A stretch of 50,886 bases of DNA from Pseudonocardia nigra (lineage in GTDB: Bacteria; Actinomycetota; Actinomycetes; Mycobacteriales; Pseudonocardiaceae): positions 1 to 50,886 of the forward strand of contig NZ_JAHKRK010000032.1 in assembly GCF_019396355.1 (NCBI RefSeq), given 5' to 3'. Within the stretch, counting starts at the first letter, position 1. Every line of letters starts with the position of its first letter. The translations under genes and the position numbers were made by a program. The notes under the pieces were generated by a model. That model was not told where the DNA came from. It saw nothing but the letters and a program-made list of their open reading frames with translations, and did not search any database. Shown in pieces: positions 49,450-50,886 of the stretch.

Positions 49450-49890
49450 GTGCCCGACATCGACGCGACCGACCACGCCCTGTTGCGGCTGCTGCGGAGC
49501 GACGGGCGCCGCACCTACTCGGACATGGCGGGCGAGGTCGGTCTGTCGGTGGCGGCGGTGAAGCGCCGCGTCGACCGGCTGCAGGAGCTGGGTGTGATCA
49601 CCGGCTTCACGGTCCAGGTCGACCACGCCAAGCTCGGCTGGACCATCGAGGCGTTCACGGAGCTGCGCTACGCGGGGACGACGCGGGTCGCGGACATCGT
49701 CCAGAGTGCGTCGGCCATCCCGGAGGTGCACGCCGTGTTCACGATCGCCGGTGACCCGGACGCGCTCATCCAGCTGAGGGTGCGCGACCTCGACCACCTC
49801 CAGCAGGCCATCGACCAGCTGCGCCGCACGGGCAACGTCGTCGGGACGAAGACGTTGATGGTGCTCGGCTCCTGGACCAGGGAGAGCTGA
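49450..49890 (+). CDS. Lrp/AsnC-family transcriptional regulator
   Basis: 146 residues from GTG 49450; a longer form from 49402 would lack support. The N-terminal helix-turn-helix is D-A-T-D-H-A-L-L-R-L-L-R-S-D-G-R, with V-G-L-S-V-A-A-V-K-R-R-V. The C-terminal RAM domain spans about 65-140. Such proteins sense amino acids. Divergence from the indolepyruvate oxidoreductase gene suggests control of that gene by an aromatic amino acid or its keto acid, as seen in other actinobacteria (inference). Confidence 0.9.
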   Translation: MPDIDATDHALLRLLRSDGRRTYSDMAGEVGLSVAAVKRRVDRLQELGVITGFTVQVDHAKLGWTIEAFTELRYAGTTRVADIVQSASAIPEVHAVFTIAGDPDALIQLRVRDLDHLQQAIDQLRRTGNVVGTKTLMVLGSWTRES

Positions 49891-49894
49891 GCGG

Positions 49895-50886
49895 TCAGCG
49901 CGACTTCGGGTCCGCGTCGGGTTGTTCCTCGCGCCCGACCTGCTGGGCCGCCAGCTCCCCGGGGTCCGGGCGCCCGGTGTGGGCCTCGTGCCGGAACCGC
50001 TCCACCAGGTGCGGGTAGTGCAGCTCGAACGCCGGCCGTTCGGAGCGGATGCGGGGCAGCTCGGTGAAGTTGTGCCGCGGCGGCGGGCAGGTGGTGGCCC
50101 ATTCCAGCGAGTTGCCGAACCCCCACGGGTCATCGGCGGTGGCCACGCGGCCGAAGCGGTAGCTGCGGAAGACGTTCCACAGGAACGGCAGGGTGGAGGC
50201 ACCCAGCACGAACGCCCCGATCGAGGAGACCGCGTTGAGCACGGTGAACCCGTCGGTGGGCAGGTAGTCGACGTACCGCCGCGGCATGCCCTCGTTACCC
50301 ACCCAGTGCTGCACCAGGAACGTCAGGTGGAACCCGACGAACGTGGTCCAGAAATGGACCTTGCCGAGGGTCTCGTCGAGGAACCGGCCGGTCATCTTGG
50401 GGAACCAGAAGTAGATCCCGGCGAAGGTGGCGAACACGATCGTGCCGAACAGCACGTAGTGGAAATGCGCCACCACGAAGTAGGTGTCGTTGACGTGGAA
50501 GTCCAGCGGTGGGGAGGCCAGCAGGATCCCGGTCAACCCGCCGAGCAGGAACGTCACCAGGAACCCGGCCGACCACAGCATCGGCGTCTCGAACGTGATC
50601 TTGCCCCGCCACATCGTGCCGATCCAGTTGACGAACTTGATCCCCGTCGGGATCGCGATCAGGAACGTGGTCAGGGAGAAGAACGCCAGCAGCACCGCCC
50701 CGGTGGCGAACATGTGGTGCGCCCAGACCACCGCGGACAGCCCGGTGATCGCGACGGTCGCGAAGATCATGGTGCGGTAGCCGAACAGGGGTTTGCGGCT
50801 GAACACCGGGATGACCTCGGTGATGATCCCGAAGAACGGCAACGCCACGATGTAGACCTCGGGGTGGCCGAAGAACCAGAACAGGT
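49895..50886 (-). CDS. ctaD: Cytochrome c oxidase subunit I, partial (C-terminal part)
   Basis: About 330 residues are present; the gene enters from the right edge, so the first third is missing. The copper-B histidines are seen as W-A-H-H-M-F in a membrane helix, and the heme ligands as [21 protein letters not shown] lies at the window end. About eight helices are covered, followed by a polar 60-residue tail. It is the catalytic subunit of the aa3-type oxidase. The stop lies 4 bp from the convergent Lrp gene. Confidence 0.95.
   Translation of the reverse strand, partial: LFWFFGHPEVYIVALPFFGIITEVIPVFSRKPLFGYRTMIFATVAITGLSAVVWAHHMFATGAVLLAFFSLTTFLIAIPTGIKFVNWIGTMWRGKITFETPMLWSAGFLVTFLLGGLTGILLASPPLDFHVNDTYFVVAHFHYVLFGTIVFATFAGIYFWFPKMTGRFLDETLGKVHFWTTFVGFHLTFLVQHWVGNEGMPRRYVDYLPTDGFTVLNAVSSIGAFVLGASTLPFLWNVFRSYRFGRVATADDPWGFGNSLEWATTCPPPRHNFTELPRIRSERPAFELHYPHLVERFRHEAHTGRPDPGELAAQQVGREEQPDADPKSR

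Noticed and set aside
1-50886. CRISPR arrays, phage genes, complete insertion sequences, riboswitches
   Set aside because: No spaced direct repeats, phage structural genes, intact transposase or known aptamer pattern was seen.

Overview
The window is GC-rich throughout, starts many genes with GTG after GGAGG-like ribosome sites, and packs them into operons with 4-bp stop/start overlaps. It carries a SARP regulator, a sunset-domain protein, a DUF222/HNH gene and a phenylacetate cluster of actinobacterial style. This points to an actinobacterium, probably of the Pseudonocardiaceae (inference). I saw no rRNA, tRNA, CRISPR array or intact mobile element.

Layout. 0-3.7 kb: end of one acyltransferase-3 gene and a complete second one, a 52-aa DUF1059-like gene, a SARP regulator, a universal stress protein gene with a one-base insertion, and a type II HAD hydrolase. 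3.7-8.5 kb: a LysR regulator divergent from an M24 (ectoine-hydrolase-like) protein and an enolase-superfamily enzyme, then a convergent Nramp-like transporter without the metal-site motifs. 8.7-10.0 kb: pcm and a membrane protein. 10.3-20.7 kb: a catabolic cluster on the + strand with an NCS1 permease, a hydantoinase-A-like protein, two tandem DUF917 proteins, a PucR regulator, an Asp/Glu/hydantoin racemase, two unusual membrane proteins (one DUF5058) and an M20 amidohydrolase. Together they look like uptake, ring opening and racemisation of a cyclic amide (hydantoin-like) compound and cleavage of an N-acyl product.

20.6-23.3 kb: fumarylacetoacetase and a conserved unknown, divergent from a MarR regulator across a perfect 18-bp palindrome. 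23.3-24.8 kb: a frameshifted DUF222/HNH gene. 24.7-33.7 kb: the phenylacetate (paa) cluster. paaABCDE, a TetR regulator (PaaR) and a paaG-like gene lie on the - strand; paaZ and paaK lie on the + strand. Two matching palindromes mark likely PaaR operators. A thiolase (paaJ) remnant with only its first and last codons remains between operator and paaZ. 33.7-35.8 kb: peroxiredoxin and an LCP-family protein.

35.8-38.0 kb is a gene graveyard: an alpha/beta-hydrolase tail, a peptide-ABC operon collapsed to the head of its binding protein joined to the tail of its ATPase, a frameshifted VOC gene, an integrase tail and a cation-diffusion-facilitator gene missing its middle. 38.3-45.7 kb: lipoprotein, sunset protein, phospholipase D-like protein, STAS protein, secreted LVIVD-repeat protein, DUF305 lipoprotein, a small Cys-rich protein, and a broken XRE/TPR-type regulator next to an intact SLOG-like protein. 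45.8-50.9 kb: a fused indolepyruvate ferredoxin oxidoreductase divergent from an Lrp/AsnC regulator, then the C-terminal two-thirds of cytochrome c oxidase subunit I running off the end.

Six loci carry single-base frameshifts. Some may be sequencing errors, but the large internal deletions and the in-frame stop cannot be explained that way.
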